A DNA stretch of 64,000 nt, taken from an uncultured Paracoccaceae bacterium. GTDB taxonomy: Bacteria; Pseudomonadota; Alphaproteobacteria; Rhodobacterales; Rhodobacteraceae. Position 1 is the first letter of the stretch; every line of letters starts with the position of its first letter. Location: contig CAKSTR010000012.1 of NCBI GenBank assembly GCA_934500835.1, forward strand, positions 92,668-156,667, written 5' to 3'. The notes beneath the pieces are model-generated. The model was not told where the DNA came from. It did not search any database and worked only from the letters and a program-made list of their open reading frames with translations. This document shows positions 26,779-36,770 of the stretch, in pieces. The translations under genes were made by a program, and so were the position numbers.

Positions 26779-27924
26779 ATGGGACTGTCGAAGACAATCT
26801 GGACGAACCCGACCGAAATGATCCGCAACGCCCAGCCGGAGAATCCCGTGCTGTTCTTCGCGCCCTCGGTGGTGCAGGCCAATGCGCGGCGTTTCATCGA
26901 CGGCTTCCCCGGCATGGTGACCTATGCGGTGAAGTCCAATCCCGGCGAAGAGATGATCGAGAACCTCGCCGCCGCCGGCGTGCGCGGCTATGACTGCGCC
27001 TCGGGCTTCGAGATCGACCTGATCCGCCGGCTCGCCCCCGATGCGGCCATCCACTACCACAACCCCGTGCGCTCGCGCGCCGAGATCGCCTATGCGGTCG
27101 AGAAGGGCGTGAAAAGCTGGTCGGTCGATTCGCGGTCCGAACTGCAGAAGCTGATCGACATGGTCCCGGCCAATGGCTGCGAGATTTCGGTCCGCTTCAA
27201 GCTGCCGGTGGCCGGCGCCGCCTATAACTTCGGTGCCAAGTTCGGTGCCACGGCCGAGATGGCGGTGGATCTGCTCAAGGTGGTGGCAGCGGCGGGCTTC
27301 GTGCCCTCGATCACGTTCCATCCGGGCACGCAATGCACCGACCCGCAGGCCTGGGCCGCCTATATCCGCGAAGCCGCGGTGATCGCGCGCAATGCCGGTG
27401 TGACCATCGCCCGCCTGAACGTTGGCGGCGGCTTCCCCAGCCACCGGCTGGAGGCCGTGCAGCCGCAGCTTGAGGCCATCTTCCAGACCATCGACCAGGT
27501 CGCGACGGAGGCTTTCGGTGCCGACCGCCCGCTTCTGGTCTGCGAACCCGGCCGCGCCATGTGCGGCGATGCCTTCACCCTTGCCGCCCGCGTCAAATCC
27601 ATCCGCGACGGGCTGCATGTCTTCCTGAACGACGGCGTCTACGGCACCCTGACGGAACTGCCGCAGATCGGCATCATCGACCGCATCCAGGTCATCAGCC
27701 CCGAGGGGGATCTGCGTCGCGGCAAGGCGCAGGACCGTATCGTGTTCGGCCCCACCTGCGATTCGGTCGACCGGCTGCCGGGCGAGATCCCGCTGCCCGG
27801 CGACATGCAGGAAGGCGACTATCTGATCTGGCACGGCATGGGCTCTTACTCGGTCGTCACCAACAGCCGCTTCAACGGCTTTGGCGATCTGGCGATGGCC
27901 ACGGTGCTGAACCTGAAGGTCTGA
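26779..27924 (+). CDS. Type III PLP-dependent ornithine/lysine decarboxylase
   Basis: A 381-residue alanine-racemase-fold decarboxylase of the eukaryotic-like ornithine decarboxylase family. The PLP lysine is in TYAVKSNP near residue 52, FHPGTQC and LNVGGGFP are conserved, and the catalytic cysteine motif is GPTCDSVD near 326. It should make putrescine and/or cadaverine in the cytoplasm. The start at MGLSKTIWTNP has AAGGGA upstream; ATG 26749 ten codons earlier is an alternative. It is divergent from an Lrp/AsnC regulator. N-carbamoylputrescine amidase, 1.3 kb downstream, provides a second putrescine route. Confidence 0.9.
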   Translation: MGLSKTIWTNPTEMIRNAQPENPVLFFAPSVVQANARRFIDGFPGMVTYAVKSNPGEEMIENLAAAGVRGYDCASGFEIDLIRRLAPDAAIHYHNPVRSRAEIAYAVEKGVKSWSVDSRSELQKLIDMVPANGCEISVRFKLPVAGAAYNFGAKFGATAEMAVDLLKVVAAAGFVPSITFHPGTQCTDPQAWAAYIREAAVIARNAGVTIARLNVGGGFPSHRLEAVQPQLEAIFQTIDQVATEAFGADRPLLVCEPGRAMCGDAFTLAARVKSIRDGLHVFLNDGVYGTLTELPQIGIIDRIQVISPEGDLRRGKAQDRIVFGPTCDSVDRLPGEIPLPGDMQEGDYLIWHGMGSYSVVTNSRFNGFGDLAMATVLNLKV

Positions 27925-28159
27925 CCGTTCCGATCTTTGGAAATCATCGCGGCCCGGCTGGACAATCCCGGCCGGGCCGTTAGCTTTTCTCCAGGTCCGT
28001 TAACCCTTCTGTCATGCGGCGGGTGCAGCCTGCCGCAGGGCCGCGAGAGAGGAGGCCGCCACGTCCTTCATCGACCGCATAAAGCGCTGGCTGCGCCCGG
28101 TCCCGGTATCGGAGACCGAGGTTTCCGTTCCGCCCGGCAAGGGCACCGGACGGGGCAGG

Positions 28160-29137
28160 GTGGATCATGTGATCGTGCTGGACGGCACGTTTTCGTCGTT
28201 GCGCAAAGGCGAGGAATCGAACGCCGGCCTGGTTTTCCAGCTTCTGGCCGAAGGCGGCCCGCGTGCGGGGCGGACGCTTTACTATGAAGAGGGTATCCAG
28301 TGGCAGGGCTGGCGCCATGGCATGGATGTCATCAACGGCGTCGGGCTGGAGGGCCAGATCCGCCGCGCCTATGGCCATCTGGCCAGCCACTACCGCGAAG
28401 GCGACCGGATCTTTCTGTTCGGCTATTCGCGCGGTGCCTTCGCCGCCCGGTCCCTGGCCGGGGTGATCGACCGCGTCGGTCTCTTGCACCATGAGGCGGC
28501 CACCGAACGGAATGTCACGCAGGCCTGGCGGCACTATCGCGCCGGCCCGCACAACCCGGCGGCCATGGTGTTCAAAAAGACCAATTGCCACCCTGAGGCA
28601 CCGATCGAGATGGTCGGCGTCTGGGACACGGTGAAGGCGCTTGGCCTGCGCATGCCGCTGCTGTGGATGCTGACCGCGCGCGACCATGCCTTCCACAACC
28701 ACCACCTCGGCACCTCGATCCGGCACGGCTTCCACGCGCTGGCGCTGGACGAGACCCGCGCTGTGTTCGAGCCTTTGCTCTGGAATTGCCCCCCGGGGTG
28801 GGAGGGCAATGTCGAGCAGGTCTGGTTCCGTGGCGCCCATGGCGATGTCGGCGGCCAACTGGGCGATTTCGCGGCCGCAAGGCCGCTTTCGAACATCCCG
28901 CTGGTCTGGATGCTGGGCCGGGCGGAGGCTTGCGGCCTGAGGCTTCCCGACGGCTGGCAGGCGCGTTTCCCCTGCAACCCGCGCGCGCCGATGGTCGGCA
29001 CCTGGCGCAGCTTTGGCAAGGTGTTCCTGCTGCGCCGCCGCCGCACGGTCGGCCACGACCGCAGCGAGCGTATCCATGAAAGCGTGCCGGCGCAGGAGCG
29101 GTCGCGCTGGCCGATGCTGGGCCAGCCTGCGGAATAG
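28160..29137 (+). CDS. DUF2235 domain-containing alpha/beta-hydrolase-like protein
   Basis: At least 325 residues with the DUF2235 core: DHVIVLDGTFSSL, then GDRIFLFGYSRGAFAARSLAGVI with the GxSxG nucleophile elbow, then VGVWDTVKALG and WFRGAHGDVGGQ. This domain occurs in phospholipase effectors (Tle1-like), but many Rhodobacterales members are not T6SS-linked and no T6SS genes are here. The first usable start is GTG 28160. However, the frame runs 33 codons further upstream to an ACG at 28061 preceded by a strong GGAGG. The product would then begin TSFIDRIKRWLRPVP, a plausible family N-terminus. The true start is open. Confidence 0.8.
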   Translation: MDHVIVLDGTFSSLRKGEESNAGLVFQLLAEGGPRAGRTLYYEEGIQWQGWRHGMDVINGVGLEGQIRRAYGHLASHYREGDRIFLFGYSRGAFAARSLAGVIDRVGLLHHEAATERNVTQAWRHYRAGPHNPAAMVFKKTNCHPEAPIEMVGVWDTVKALGLRMPLLWMLTARDHAFHNHHLGTSIRHGFHALALDETRAVFEPLLWNCPPGWEGNVEQVWFRGAHGDVGGQLGDFAAARPLSNIPLVWMLGRAEACGLRLPDGWQARFPCNPRAPMVGTWRSFGKVFLLRRRRTVGHDRSERIHESVPAQERSRWPMLGQPAE

Positions 29138-29200
29138 TCCTTCCCTTTCCTCCGTGCCCGAATACCCTGCCGCCGCGCCAACCTGCCCCGGAGCCTGCCG

Positions 29201-30097
29201 ATGCCCCGCACCGTCACCCTTGCCGCCACACAATTTGCCTGCAGCTGGGATCTGCCGAAGAACGCCGAGGCCGCCGAACGCGCGATCCGCGCCGCCGCGG
29301 CAAAAGGCGCGCAGGTGATCCTGATTCAGGAACTGTTCGAGGCGCCCTATTTCTGCATCGAGGAACGCGCGGAATACTTCCGCCTTGCCCGCCCCGCCGA
29401 AGGCCACCCGCTGATCGGCCTGTTCCAGAGCCTTGCGAAGGAACTGGGCGTCGTCCTGCCCTGCTCGTTCTTCGAAAAGGCCGGGCAGGCGCATTTCAAC
29501 AGCGCCGCGATGATCGACGCTGACGGGCGCATGCTGGGAATTTACCGCAAGAGCCATATCCCGCAGGGGCCGGGTTATGAGGAGAAGTATTATTTCTCAC
29601 CCGGGGATACCGGCTTCCGGGTCTGGGACACCGCCTTTGGCCGGCTGGGCCTTGGCATCTGCTGGGACCAGTGGTTCCCCGAATGCGCCCGCGCCATGGC
29701 GCTGCAAGGGGCCGAAGTTCTGCTTTATCCCACCGCCATCGGCTCCGAACCGCCGGCGCCCGGCTATGACAGTGCCCCGCATTGGGAGATGGTGATGCGG
29801 GGGCATGCCGCCGCGAACATCCTGCCGGTCGTCGCCTCGAACCGGATCGGGCGCGAGGTGGCGCCGGGCGGGACCGAAGTCACCTTCTACGGGTCCAGTT
29901 TCATCGCCGACCAGACCGGGCAACTGCTGGCCAAGGCCGGGCGCGTGGCCGAAGAGGTGCTGACGGCCACCGTGGATCTTGAGGCCATTGCCGACCTTCG
30001 CGCCAGCTGGGGGCTGTTCCGGGACCGCAGGACCGATCTTTTTGGAATCATCGGCTCCCTCGACGGCCGGACCGGATTTTTCGGAGAAAAATCGTAA
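29201..30097 (+). CDS. aguB: N-carbamoylputrescine amidase
   Basis: A 298-residue nitrilase-superfamily enzyme that hydrolyses N-carbamoylputrescine to putrescine, CO2 and ammonia. The catalytic triad is visible: Glu in LIQELFEAPYF (about 44), Lys in YRKSHIP (about 117) and Cys in GICWDQWFPE (about 154). The motif set GPGYEEKYYFSPGD is typical of AguB. The last seven residues (GFFGEKS) are encoded inside palindromic element B, so the repeat contributes coding sequence. No aguA (agmatine deiminase) is visible in this window; an agmatinase-family gene lies at 61 kb. Confidence 0.9.
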   Translation: MPRTVTLAATQFACSWDLPKNAEAAERAIRAAAAKGAQVILIQELFEAPYFCIEERAEYFRLARPAEGHPLIGLFQSLAKELGVVLPCSFFEKAGQAHFNSAAMIDADGRMLGIYRKSHIPQGPGYEEKYYFSPGDTGFRVWDTAFGRLGLGICWDQWFPECARAMALQGAEVLLYPTAIGSEPPAPGYDSAPHWEMVMRGHAAANILPVVASNRIGREVAPGGTEVTFYGSSFIADQTGQLLAKAGRVAEEVLTATVDLEAIADLRASWGLFRDRRTDLFGIIGSLDGRTGFFGEKS

Positions 30098-30118
30098 CGG
30101 ATTTTCAACGAAAATCCG
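30074..30118. repeat. Palindromic element B, copy 2 (two palindromes in tandem)
   Basis: GATTTTTC/GAAAAATC around GGA (30075-30093), then CGGATTTTC/GAAAATCCG around AAC (30098-30118). The pair lies between convergent aguB and a DUF1624 gene. The first palindrome includes the aguB stop region. Confidence 0.7.
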
Positions 30119-30129
30119 GGCTCTGCCGG

Positions 30130-30846
30130 TCAGCCGCGCAGCCAGTACCACAGGTTGAAGGCACCGATCAGAAGCGGCTGGTGGATCAGATAGATTGCCA
30201 GCGTGTGCTTGCCCGGCCATGCCAGCGCCCGGGTCAGCGGTGTTGCGGGGGCCGCAAGCCAGGACCACAGGCCGAACCGGGTCATCAGCCGGCCCGCCGC
30301 CACTCCGGCCAGCATCGGCGCGATCCAGGGAAAGAACGGCAGGAAATCGGCCGTGATCGGCTTTGCCGTGCCAAGCCCGGTCCAGATCATCCAGCCGTTG
30401 AACGCCTCTGCCTGCAAGACCAGCGGCAAGGCAAAGGCTGCCGCCGCAAGCGCCAGCGTCACGAGGGCCGGCAGCCTCAGCACGGCCAGCGCCACCAGCG
30501 AGGATACGGCGATCGAATGCAGGATGCCGTAGAAGATCGTCATCTGCGGCATGGCGATCCGGGTTGCCACCGTCACCAGCGCCGCCGCAGCGGCGATCCT
30601 TGCCAGCCGCCGCCAGAACGCGGGCCAGCGGATGCCCCCGCCATGCGCCAGCCACAGCGACAGCCCGGCGAGAAAGATGAAACTGCCGGCGGTCGCCCGG
30701 GCATGCCACCAGAAGAAGCCGGTGACCGAGGTATAGCGCGGGATCAGGCCGAACAGGTCCAGATCATAGGTGAAGTGATAGGCCACCATCGAGACCAGCG
30801 CCGCCGTGCGCACCAGATCCAGCCCGACCAGCCTTTCGCCCCGCAT
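30130..30846 (-). CDS. DUF1624 multi-pass membrane protein
   Basis: A 238-residue integral membrane protein with about seven hydrophobic segments. It begins RLVGLDLVRTAALVSMVAYHFTYDLDLFGL, the conserved start of DUF1624 / heparan-alpha-glucosaminide acetyltransferase-like proteins. The short Rhodobacterales form lacks large soluble parts, and LAIYLIHQPLLIG near the C-terminus is also typical. An acyl-transfer role is inferred from the family only. Confidence 0.82.
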   Translation of the reverse strand: MRGERLVGLDLVRTAALVSMVAYHFTYDLDLFGLIPRYTSVTGFFWWHARATAGSFIFLAGLSLWLAHGGGIRWPAFWRRLARIAAAAALVTVATRIAMPQMTIFYGILHSIAVSSLVALAVLRLPALVTLALAAAAFALPLVLQAEAFNGWMIWTGLGTAKPITADFLPFFPWIAPMLAGVAAGRLMTRFGLWSWLAAPATPLTRALAWPGKHTLAIYLIHQPLLIGAFNLWYWLRG

Positions 30847-30896
30847 TGCCGCCCCCGTCCTGTCGCGGTGATCCTGCCCCGGGCAGGGGGAAATGG

Positions 30897-30919
30897 AAAG
30901 GGCGGCCCGAAGACCGCCC
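30897..30919 (-). terminator. Terminator hairpin of gltA
   Basis: On the minus strand GGGCGGTC and GGCCGCCC form an eight-pair stem closed by a TTCG tetraloop, followed by a short TTT. It starts 22 bases after the gltA stop. Confidence 0.65.
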
Positions 30920-30940
30920 CCTGCCAGACTGTTGGCCCGC

Positions 30941-32230
30941 TCAGCGGTTGCTCAGGTCGACGTAATCACGGCGGGGTTCGCCGATATACAGCTGACGCGG
31001 CCGGCCGATCTTCTGGTTCTTCTCGGCGATCATCTCTTTCCACTGCGCGATCCAGCCCACGGTGCGGGAAATCGCGAAGATCGGGGTGAACATCGAGGTC
31101 GGGAAGCCCATCGCCTCAAGGATGATGCCCGAGTAGAAATCGACGTTGGGATAGAGCTTCTTCGAGACGAAGTACTCATCCTCCAGCGCGATCCGTTCAA
31201 GTTCCTTGGCGACCTTCAGCGTTTCGTTGTTGTGGATGCCCAGAAGCTCCAGCACCTCGTCGGCGGATTCCTTCATCACCATCGCGCGCGGGTCGAAGTT
31301 CTTGTAGACCCGGTGGCCGAAGCCCATCAGGCGGAACGGATCGTTCTTGTCCTTGGCCTTGGCGATATATTCGGGAATGCGGTCGACCGTGCCGATCTCG
31401 CGCAGCATCTCAAGGCAGGCCTGGTTGGCGCCGCCATGGGCCGGGCCCCAGAGGCAGGCGATGCCGGCCGCGATGCAGGCGAAGGGGTTGGCCCCCGAGG
31501 ACCCCGCCAGACGCACCGTCGAGGTCGAGGCGTTCTGCTCATGGTCCGCATGCAGCATCATGATGCGGTCCATCGCCTTTTCCAGGATCGGCGAGACGAC
31601 GTAATCCTCGGCCGGGACGGCAAAGCACATGTTCAGGAAGTTGCCGGCGTAGCTGAGGCTGTTCTTCGGATAGACGAAGGGCTGGCCGACCGAATATTTG
31701 TAGGCCATCGCGGCAATGGTCGGCAGTTTTGCGACCATGCGGATCGCCGCGACCTCGCGCTGCCAGGGATCGTTGATGTCGGTCGAGTCGTGGTAGAAGG
31801 CGGCCATGGCGCCGACCACGCCGACCATCGTCGCCATCGGATGCGCATCGCGGCGGAAGCCGCGGAAGAACATGTGCATCTGTTCATGCACCATGGTGTG
31901 CCGGGTCACCCGGGCGGTGAAATCCGCCAGCTGGTCGGCGGTCGGCAGCTCTCCATAGAGGAGCAGATAGCAGACTTCCAGATGGGTCGACTTGTCGGCC
32001 AGCTGCTCGATCGGATAGCCGCGATAGAGAAGCTCTCCCTGGTCGCCGTCGATGTAGGTGATGGCGCTTTCGCAGGCTGCGGTCGAGGTGAAGCCGGGGT
32101 CAAAGGTGAAAACATCCGCGTCGCCGTAAAGCTTGCGGATGTCCAGAACATCGGGGCCGACGGTGGGGCTGAGGACGGGAAGGTCAAATTCCTTGTCGTC
32201 CAGCCTCAGAGTGGCTTTGCGGTTGGTCAT
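30941..32230 (-). CDS. gltA: Citrate synthase
   Basis: A 429-residue type II (hexameric, NADH-sensitive class) citrate synthase, first enzyme of the TCA cycle. Catalytic residues are visible: His in [15 protein letters not shown] (about 232), His in [13 protein letters not shown] (about 306) and Asp in PNVDFYSG (about 362). The N-terminal beta domain typical of type II enzymes is present. GGGGGA lies about eight bases before ATG 32230. A UUCG-type terminator closes the gene; gltX lies 100 bases upstream on the same strand. Confidence 0.96.
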   Translation of the reverse strand: MTNRKATLRLDDKEFDLPVLSPTVGPDVLDIRKLYGDADVFTFDPGFTSTAACESAITYIDGDQGELLYRGYPIEQLADKSTHLEVCYLLLYGELPTADQLADFTARVTRHTMVHEQMHMFFRGFRRDAHPMATMVGVVGAMAAFYHDSTDINDPWQREVAAIRMVAKLPTIAAMAYKYSVGQPFVYPKNSLSYAGNFLNMCFAVPAEDYVVSPILEKAMDRIMMLHADHEQNASTSTVRLAGSSGANPFACIAAGIACLWGPAHGGANQACLEMLREIGTVDRIPEYIAKAKDKNDPFRLMGFGHRVYKNFDPRAMVMKESADEVLELLGIHNNETLKVAKELERIALEDEYFVSKKLYPNVDFYSGIILEAMGFPTSMFTPIFAISRTVGWIAQWKEMIAEKNQKIGRPRQLYIGEPRRDYVDLSNR

Positions 32231-32329
32231 AGTTTATGTCCCCCTACGGGCCGGCCGCGCAGATCAGGGCGGCGGGCCATTGGCCAGTGTCGGCCCCGAA
32301 GGGCCATGAAAGGCCGGCGAGGGACCACC

Positions 32330-33733
32330 TTACGCGGCGGCGTCCGTCAGCCTTGCAATCGTCTCGTCCCGACCGATGACCAGCATCATGTCGAAAACCG
32401 AAGGTGTCGCGGTCCTGCCCGCCAGTGCCGCGCGAAGCGGCGCTGCAAGCTTGCCGAATCCGATGCCGTTTTCGCCGGCGATCTCGTTCAGGATGTGCTC
32501 GAGCGAGTCTTTCGTCCAGCTAGCATTTTGCAGGCGCGGCGTCAATGATTTCAGTATACCACGGGATACCGCATCCAGCGCCGCAGCGGCCTTTTCCTCG
32601 GGCAGGATCGGCCGGGATGCCAGGGCAAACTCACCCTTATCAAGGAGTTCCGGGAAAGTCTTCGCGCGCTCCTTCAACACCGGCATCGCCTGCAGCAAGC
32701 GGTCACGCTGCAGGCCGGTCAGGGCGGGACGTGCTGCAGCTGCAAGGAATTCTTCGATTTCATGCAGCAGCGCGGCATCGTCGCTCATGGCAATGTGATG
32801 GCCGCAGGTGCTTTCCAGCTTCTTGAAATCCAGCCGGGCCGGCGCACGGCCGATGCCATCCAGCGAGAAAACCTTCATCGCTTCTTCGCTGGTGAAAATC
32901 TCCATATCGCCATGCGCCCAGCCAAGCCGGGTCAGATAGTTGCGCATGCCCGCGGCAGGGTAGCCCATGGCCTGATATTCCTCGACCCCGGTCGCGCCAT
33001 GGCGCTTGGACAGCTTCTTGCCATCGGGACCATGAATAAGTGGTATATGCGCCCAGACCGGAACCTCCCAGCCCATGGCGTCATAGACCATCTGTTGCCG
33101 GGCCGCGTTGTTCAGGTGATCGTCGCCCCGGATGACATGGGTGACGCCCATGTCATGATCATCGACGACAACGGCCAGCATATAGGTCGGAGTAAGGTCC
33201 GAGCGTAACACGATCATGTCATCCAGCGTCGCGTTCTGGATCGTCACATTGCCCTGCACCTGATCGCGGATCACGGTCTGGCCATCGCGCGGCGCCTTCA
33301 TGCGGATCACATAGGGCGCATCGGGGTAGCTGGCCGGATCGGCATCGCGCCAGGGCGACAGGAACACCGGATAGCTGACGCCGCGCGCTTTCTCGGCCTC
33401 GCGGAAGGCTTCGATCTCGGCCTGGGTCGAGAAGCATTTGTAAGCGGTGCCGCGCGTCAGCATTTCATGCGCGACCTCGGCATGACGGTCCTTGCGGTCG
33501 AACTGGCTGACGACATCGCCGTCCCAGTCGAGACCAAGCCAGGTCAGGCCCTTCAGGATCGCCGCCGTCGCCTCGGGGGTGGAGCGTTCGCGGTCGGTAT
33601 CCTCGATCCGCAATAGGAACTTGCCGCCACGACCGCGCGCGAAAAGCCAGTTGAAAAGCGCCGTCCGCCCGCCGCCGATATGCAGATAGCCGGTGGGCGA
33701 GGGCGCAAAGCGGGTGACAACGGGTGCGGACAT
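32330..33733 (-). CDS. gltX: Glutamate--tRNA ligase
   Basis: A 467-residue class Ib synthetase. The HIGH-like motif is [14 protein letters not shown] (18-21), the KMSKS-like motif is [11 protein letters not shown] (about 240), and a C-terminal anticodon-binding helical region is complete. Together with gatB elsewhere in the window, it suggests Glu-tRNA(Gln) is made by a non-discriminating enzyme and then amidated. I cannot tell from sequence whether a second GltX exists outside the window. It is divergent from comEC, 48 bases away. Confidence 0.95.
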   Translation of the reverse strand: MSAPVVTRFAPSPTGYLHIGGGRTALFNWLFARGRGGKFLLRIEDTDRERSTPEATAAILKGLTWLGLDWDGDVVSQFDRKDRHAEVAHEMLTRGTAYKCFSTQAEIEAFREAEKARGVSYPVFLSPWRDADPASYPDAPYVIRMKAPRDGQTVIRDQVQGNVTIQNATLDDMIVLRSDLTPTYMLAVVVDDHDMGVTHVIRGDDHLNNAARQQMVYDAMGWEVPVWAHIPLIHGPDGKKLSKRHGATGVEEYQAMGYPAAGMRNYLTRLGWAHGDMEIFTSEEAMKVFSLDGIGRAPARLDFKKLESTCGHHIAMSDDAALLHEIEEFLAAAARPALTGLQRDRLLQAMPVLKERAKTFPELLDKGEFALASRPILPEEKAAAALDAVSRGILKSLTPRLQNASWTKDSLEHILNEIAGENGIGFGKLAAPLRAALAGRTATPSVFDMMLVIGRDETIARLTDAAA

Positions 33734-33781
33734 TGCGGAAGTTAACCTTTCGGTAACCAGCTTGGGAGAGGGTGGCGGGCA

Positions 33782-35929
33782 GTGCGGGCCCGGAACGGGC
33801 CGGGTTTAGACGGGAAAGGGGGCGCGGGCAAGGTGGCGGCAGTGCTGGCGCTTGCGGTTGCGGGCGTCAGGCGCCCGCTTGAGGCGCTGGACAAGGCGCG
33901 CGGTCATCTGCTGCCCTTCGCCGCCACCGCGCTTGGGCTTGGCATCTGGGGCTGGTTTCACTGGCCGCAGGAGCCGGGGGTGCGCGCCTATGCGCTGGCG
34001 GGCCTTCTGCTTCTGGCCTTTGCCGGTCTGTGGTTGCGCGGCCCCTTCCTGATGCGGCCCCCCTGCGCCTTCGCGGCCATGCTGGCGCTGGGCTTTCTGG
34101 CCTCGGGGCTGCGGGGGCATGTGGTCGCCTCTCCCATGCTGGAGTTTCGCTACTATGGCCCCGTCCAGGGACGGGTGGTCGAGATCGACCGCTCCGGGTC
34201 CGACGCGCTGCGGGTCACGCTGGACCATGTTGTCCTGCGCGACATGGCCCCGGGCCGGACGCCGCGGCAGGTGCGGGTGTCCCTGCAGGGCGACCCGCTG
34301 CTGCACGATCCGCACCCCGGCGAGACGCTGATCCTGACCGCGCATCTGTCCGCGCCCGAGGGGCCGGCCGAACCCGGCGGCTTCGATTTCCGTCGCATGG
34401 CGTTTTTCGAGCAGTTGGGCGCGGTCGGCTACAGCCGCAGCCCCGCGCTGTTGCTGGAGCCGCCGGGCGCGGGCGACGCCATGATCTCGCGGATGCGGAT
34501 CTGGCTTTCGGATGCGATGCGGGCGCGGATCAGCGGCGACGCCGCCGAATTCGCCATCGGCTCGCTGACCGGCGACCGGTCGGGCATCAGCCAGGGGACG
34601 GTGAAGGCGCTCCGCGACAGTTCTCTGGCGCATCTTCTGGCCATATCGGGGATGAACCTCGCCTTTCTGGTCAGCTTCGTCTTCGTCCTTCTGCGCACGG
34701 GTGTGGCACTGGTGCCGGTGGTGGCGTTGCGGATCAACGCGAAGAAGGTGGCGGCCGTGGCCTCTCTGGGTGTCGCGCTGTTCTACCTGGTTCTGTCAGG
34801 CGCGAATGTCGCGACCGAACGCGCCTTTGTCATGGTCGCCGTGGTGCTGGGGGCCGTTCTTCTGGACCGCCGGGCGATCACGCTGCGGACGGCGGCGATT
34901 GCCGGGATCATCCTTCTGGTGGTCCGGCCCGAGACGCTGTTGCAGCCGGGGTTCCAGATGTCGATGGCCGCAACGGTGGCGCTGGTGGCGGGCTTCGCCG
35001 CGCTGGATCGCAAGGTGCAGCAGAAGAACTGGCCGCGCTGGCTGGCGCCGGTGTTCACGCTGGTGGCAAGCTCGGTCATCGGCGGCTTCTCCTCGGCGCC
35101 GTTCGCGGCGGCGACCTTCAACCGCTTTACCGATTACGGCCTTCTGGCGAACCTTCTGACGGTGCCGGTCATGGGGGCGGTGATGATGCCCGGCGGCGCG
35201 CTGGCTGTGCTGTTGGCGCCCTTCGGCCTGTCCTGGGTGGCGTTAGCCGCCGTCGAAGCGGCAGCGCGCTGGATTCTGGGTGTCGCGCATTGGATCGCCG
35301 CGCTTGAGGGCGCGGTGACTCCGATCCCGGCCCCGCATGAGCTTGCGCTGCCCCTGATCACCCTGGGGGGCATCTGGCTGGTGGCCTGGCCCGGTCGGGC
35401 GCGACTGGCGGGTCTGGCTGTGCTGGGTGCGGGTCTGGCGATCTGGCCGATGGCGACGCGCCCTGACTTGCTGATTTCCTCGGACGGGCGGCTGATCGGG
35501 CTGATGGGGGCCGAGGGCAGGGCGCTGTCGTCGGGAACCGGCAACGGCTTTGTCGCCGAGAACTGGCTGGAGGCCGATGGCGATCTGGCCGGGCAGCAGG
35601 CGGCCGCCGCGCGGGCGGGCTTTTCGGGGCCGAAAACTGCGCGTGCGTTCACTTTTTCCGGGCTGCGCGGCGTGGCGCTTCAGGGCAAGGCCGCGCTTGA
35701 GGCGCTGCCGGCCGCCTGCGCATCGCATGATCTGGTGGTGATTGCCGAAGTGGTCGAACGCCCGCCCGCCGGGGATTGCCAGTTGATCGACCTTGCCCGG
35801 CTGCGCCAGACCGGCGCGCTGGCGCTGCAGGTTGGCCCGGCCGGGATAACGGTCACCGCCGCCCGTGACCATCCGCGCCGATGGGCCGGCAAACCGATGG
35901 ACCCGCAGGCGCTGCCGCAGTTCCGGTGA
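33782..35929 (+). CDS. comEC: ComEC/Rec2 family competence-related membrane protein
   Basis: A 715-residue polytopic membrane protein with an N-terminal membrane pair, a soluble DUF4131-like/OB region (about 105-215) and the ComEC competence domain (about 220-520). The latter includes [31 protein letters not shown]. The C-terminal region after residue 560 is short and lacks the HxHxDH metallo-beta-lactamase motif seen in Gram-positive ComEC. Family members form the inner-membrane channel for incoming single-stranded DNA. The start is GTG 33782; a later GTG at 33832 is possible. Confidence 0.87.
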   Translation: MRARNGPGLDGKGGAGKVAAVLALAVAGVRRPLEALDKARGHLLPFAATALGLGIWGWFHWPQEPGVRAYALAGLLLLAFAGLWLRGPFLMRPPCAFAAMLALGFLASGLRGHVVASPMLEFRYYGPVQGRVVEIDRSGSDALRVTLDHVVLRDMAPGRTPRQVRVSLQGDPLLHDPHPGETLILTAHLSAPEGPAEPGGFDFRRMAFFEQLGAVGYSRSPALLLEPPGAGDAMISRMRIWLSDAMRARISGDAAEFAIGSLTGDRSGISQGTVKALRDSSLAHLLAISGMNLAFLVSFVFVLLRTGVALVPVVALRINAKKVAAVASLGVALFYLVLSGANVATERAFVMVAVVLGAVLLDRRAITLRTAAIAGIILLVVRPETLLQPGFQMSMAATVALVAGFAALDRKVQQKNWPRWLAPVFTLVASSVIGGFSSAPFAAATFNRFTDYGLLANLLTVPVMGAVMMPGGALAVLLAPFGLSWVALAAVEAAARWILGVAHWIAALEGAVTPIPAPHELALPLITLGGIWLVAWPGRARLAGLAVLGAGLAIWPMATRPDLLISSDGRLIGLMGAEGRALSSGTGNGFVAENWLEADGDLAGQQAAAARAGFSGPKTARAFTFSGLRGVALQGKAALEALPAACASHDLVVIAEVVERPPAGDCQLIDLARLRQTGALALQVGPAGITVTAARDHPRRWAGKPMDPQALPQFR

Positions 35930-35932
35930 GCC

Positions 35933-35953
35933 CGATTTATCGACGAAAAATCG
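35933..35953. repeat. Palindromic element B, copy 3
   Basis: Arms CGATTTATCG and CGAAAAATCG around a central A, with one mismatch. It lies between convergent comEC and lexA, three bases after the comEC stop. Confidence 0.7.
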
Positions 35954-35966
35954 TGCGCCTCCGGGA

Positions 35967-36665
35967 TCAGTAGCTGCGGATCAGCCCGACAAGACGGCCT
36001 TGCACCTTGACCAGATGGTCGGCAAAAACCCGGGTCTCATAGGCCGGGTTGGCGGCCTCCAGCGCGATCATGTTGCCACGGCGGCGGAAACGTTTCAGCG
36101 TCGCCTCCTGATCCTCGACCAGCGCCACCACGATATCGCCATTCTCGGCCGTGCCCTGTTCGCGGATGACGACGATATCGCCATCGTTGATCCCGGCCTC
36201 GATCATGGAATCGCCTTTCACCTCAAGCGCATAGTGGTTGCCGCGGCCTGAAAGCATCGAGCCGGGCACCGCGACGTGATGCGACACTTCCGAGATTGCC
36301 TCGATCGGCACGCCGGCGGCGATGCGGCCCATGACCGGCAGTTCCAGCGCATGGACGGCCTCGACCGGCAGGGCATTGCGCGGCGGATCGGTGCGGTCGC
36401 CCCTGATCACTTTGGGGGTAAAGGCGGGTTTGAAGCCGGGCCTTTCCATCGCCTCGGGCAGCTTGACGATCTCAAGCGCGCGGGCGCGGTGCGCAAGGCG
36501 GCGGATGAAGCCGCGCTCTTCCAGCGCCGTGATCAGCCGATGGATGCCGGATTTGGAGCGCAGGTCCAAGGCCTCCTTCATCTCGTCGAAGGAAGGCGGC
36601 ACGCCGTCCTCTTCGGTCCGGGACTTGATGAAGGTCAGGAGTTCCAGTTGCTTGCGCGTCAGCAT
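35967..36665 (-). CDS. lexA: LexA SOS repressor
   Basis: A 232-residue LexA. The N-terminal winged helix is [33 protein letters not shown] and [19 protein letters not shown]. The C-terminal S24 peptidase domain has the Ala-Gly cleavage site in IAAGVPIEA, Ser in [10 protein letters not shown] (about 155) and Lys in EATLKRF (about 190). RecA-stimulated self-cleavage would lift repression of DNA-damage genes. A GTTC-N7-GTTC box 33 bases upstream indicates autoregulation. It ends the trpG-D/ung/trpC-moaC-moeA minus-strand series. Confidence 0.96.
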   Translation of the reverse strand: MLTRKQLELLTFIKSRTEEDGVPPSFDEMKEALDLRSKSGIHRLITALEERGFIRRLAHRARALEIVKLPEAMERPGFKPAFTPKVIRGDRTDPPRNALPVEAVHALELPVMGRIAAGVPIEAISEVSHHVAVPGSMLSGRGNHYALEVKGDSMIEAGINDGDIVVIREQGTAENGDIVVALVEDQEATLKRFRRRGNMIALEAANPAYETRVFADHLVKVQGRLVGLIRSY

Positions 36666-36697
36666 CGCCGTCTCCGATAGGCAATCGTTGACGCAAT

Positions 36698-36712
36698 GTT
36701 CTGCCCGTGTTC
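36698..36712 (-). promoter_or_regulatory. LexA (SOS) box
   Basis: GTTCTGCCCGTGTTC matches the alphaproteobacterial direct-repeat consensus GTTC-N7-GTTC exactly. It lies between moeA and lexA, 33 bases upstream of the lexA ATG, consistent with autorepression. Confidence 0.85.
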
Positions 36713-36770
36713 CCGGTTTGTGTCAAGCGTCTTGCAAATCGTATGCCGCGACTCTTGCCGCTTTTGCCGT

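Noticed and set aside
28160..29137. Type VI secretion effector role for the DUF2235 protein
   Set aside because: No VgrG, PAAR, Hcp or immunity-like gene is adjacent, and the domain occurs widely outside T6SS.
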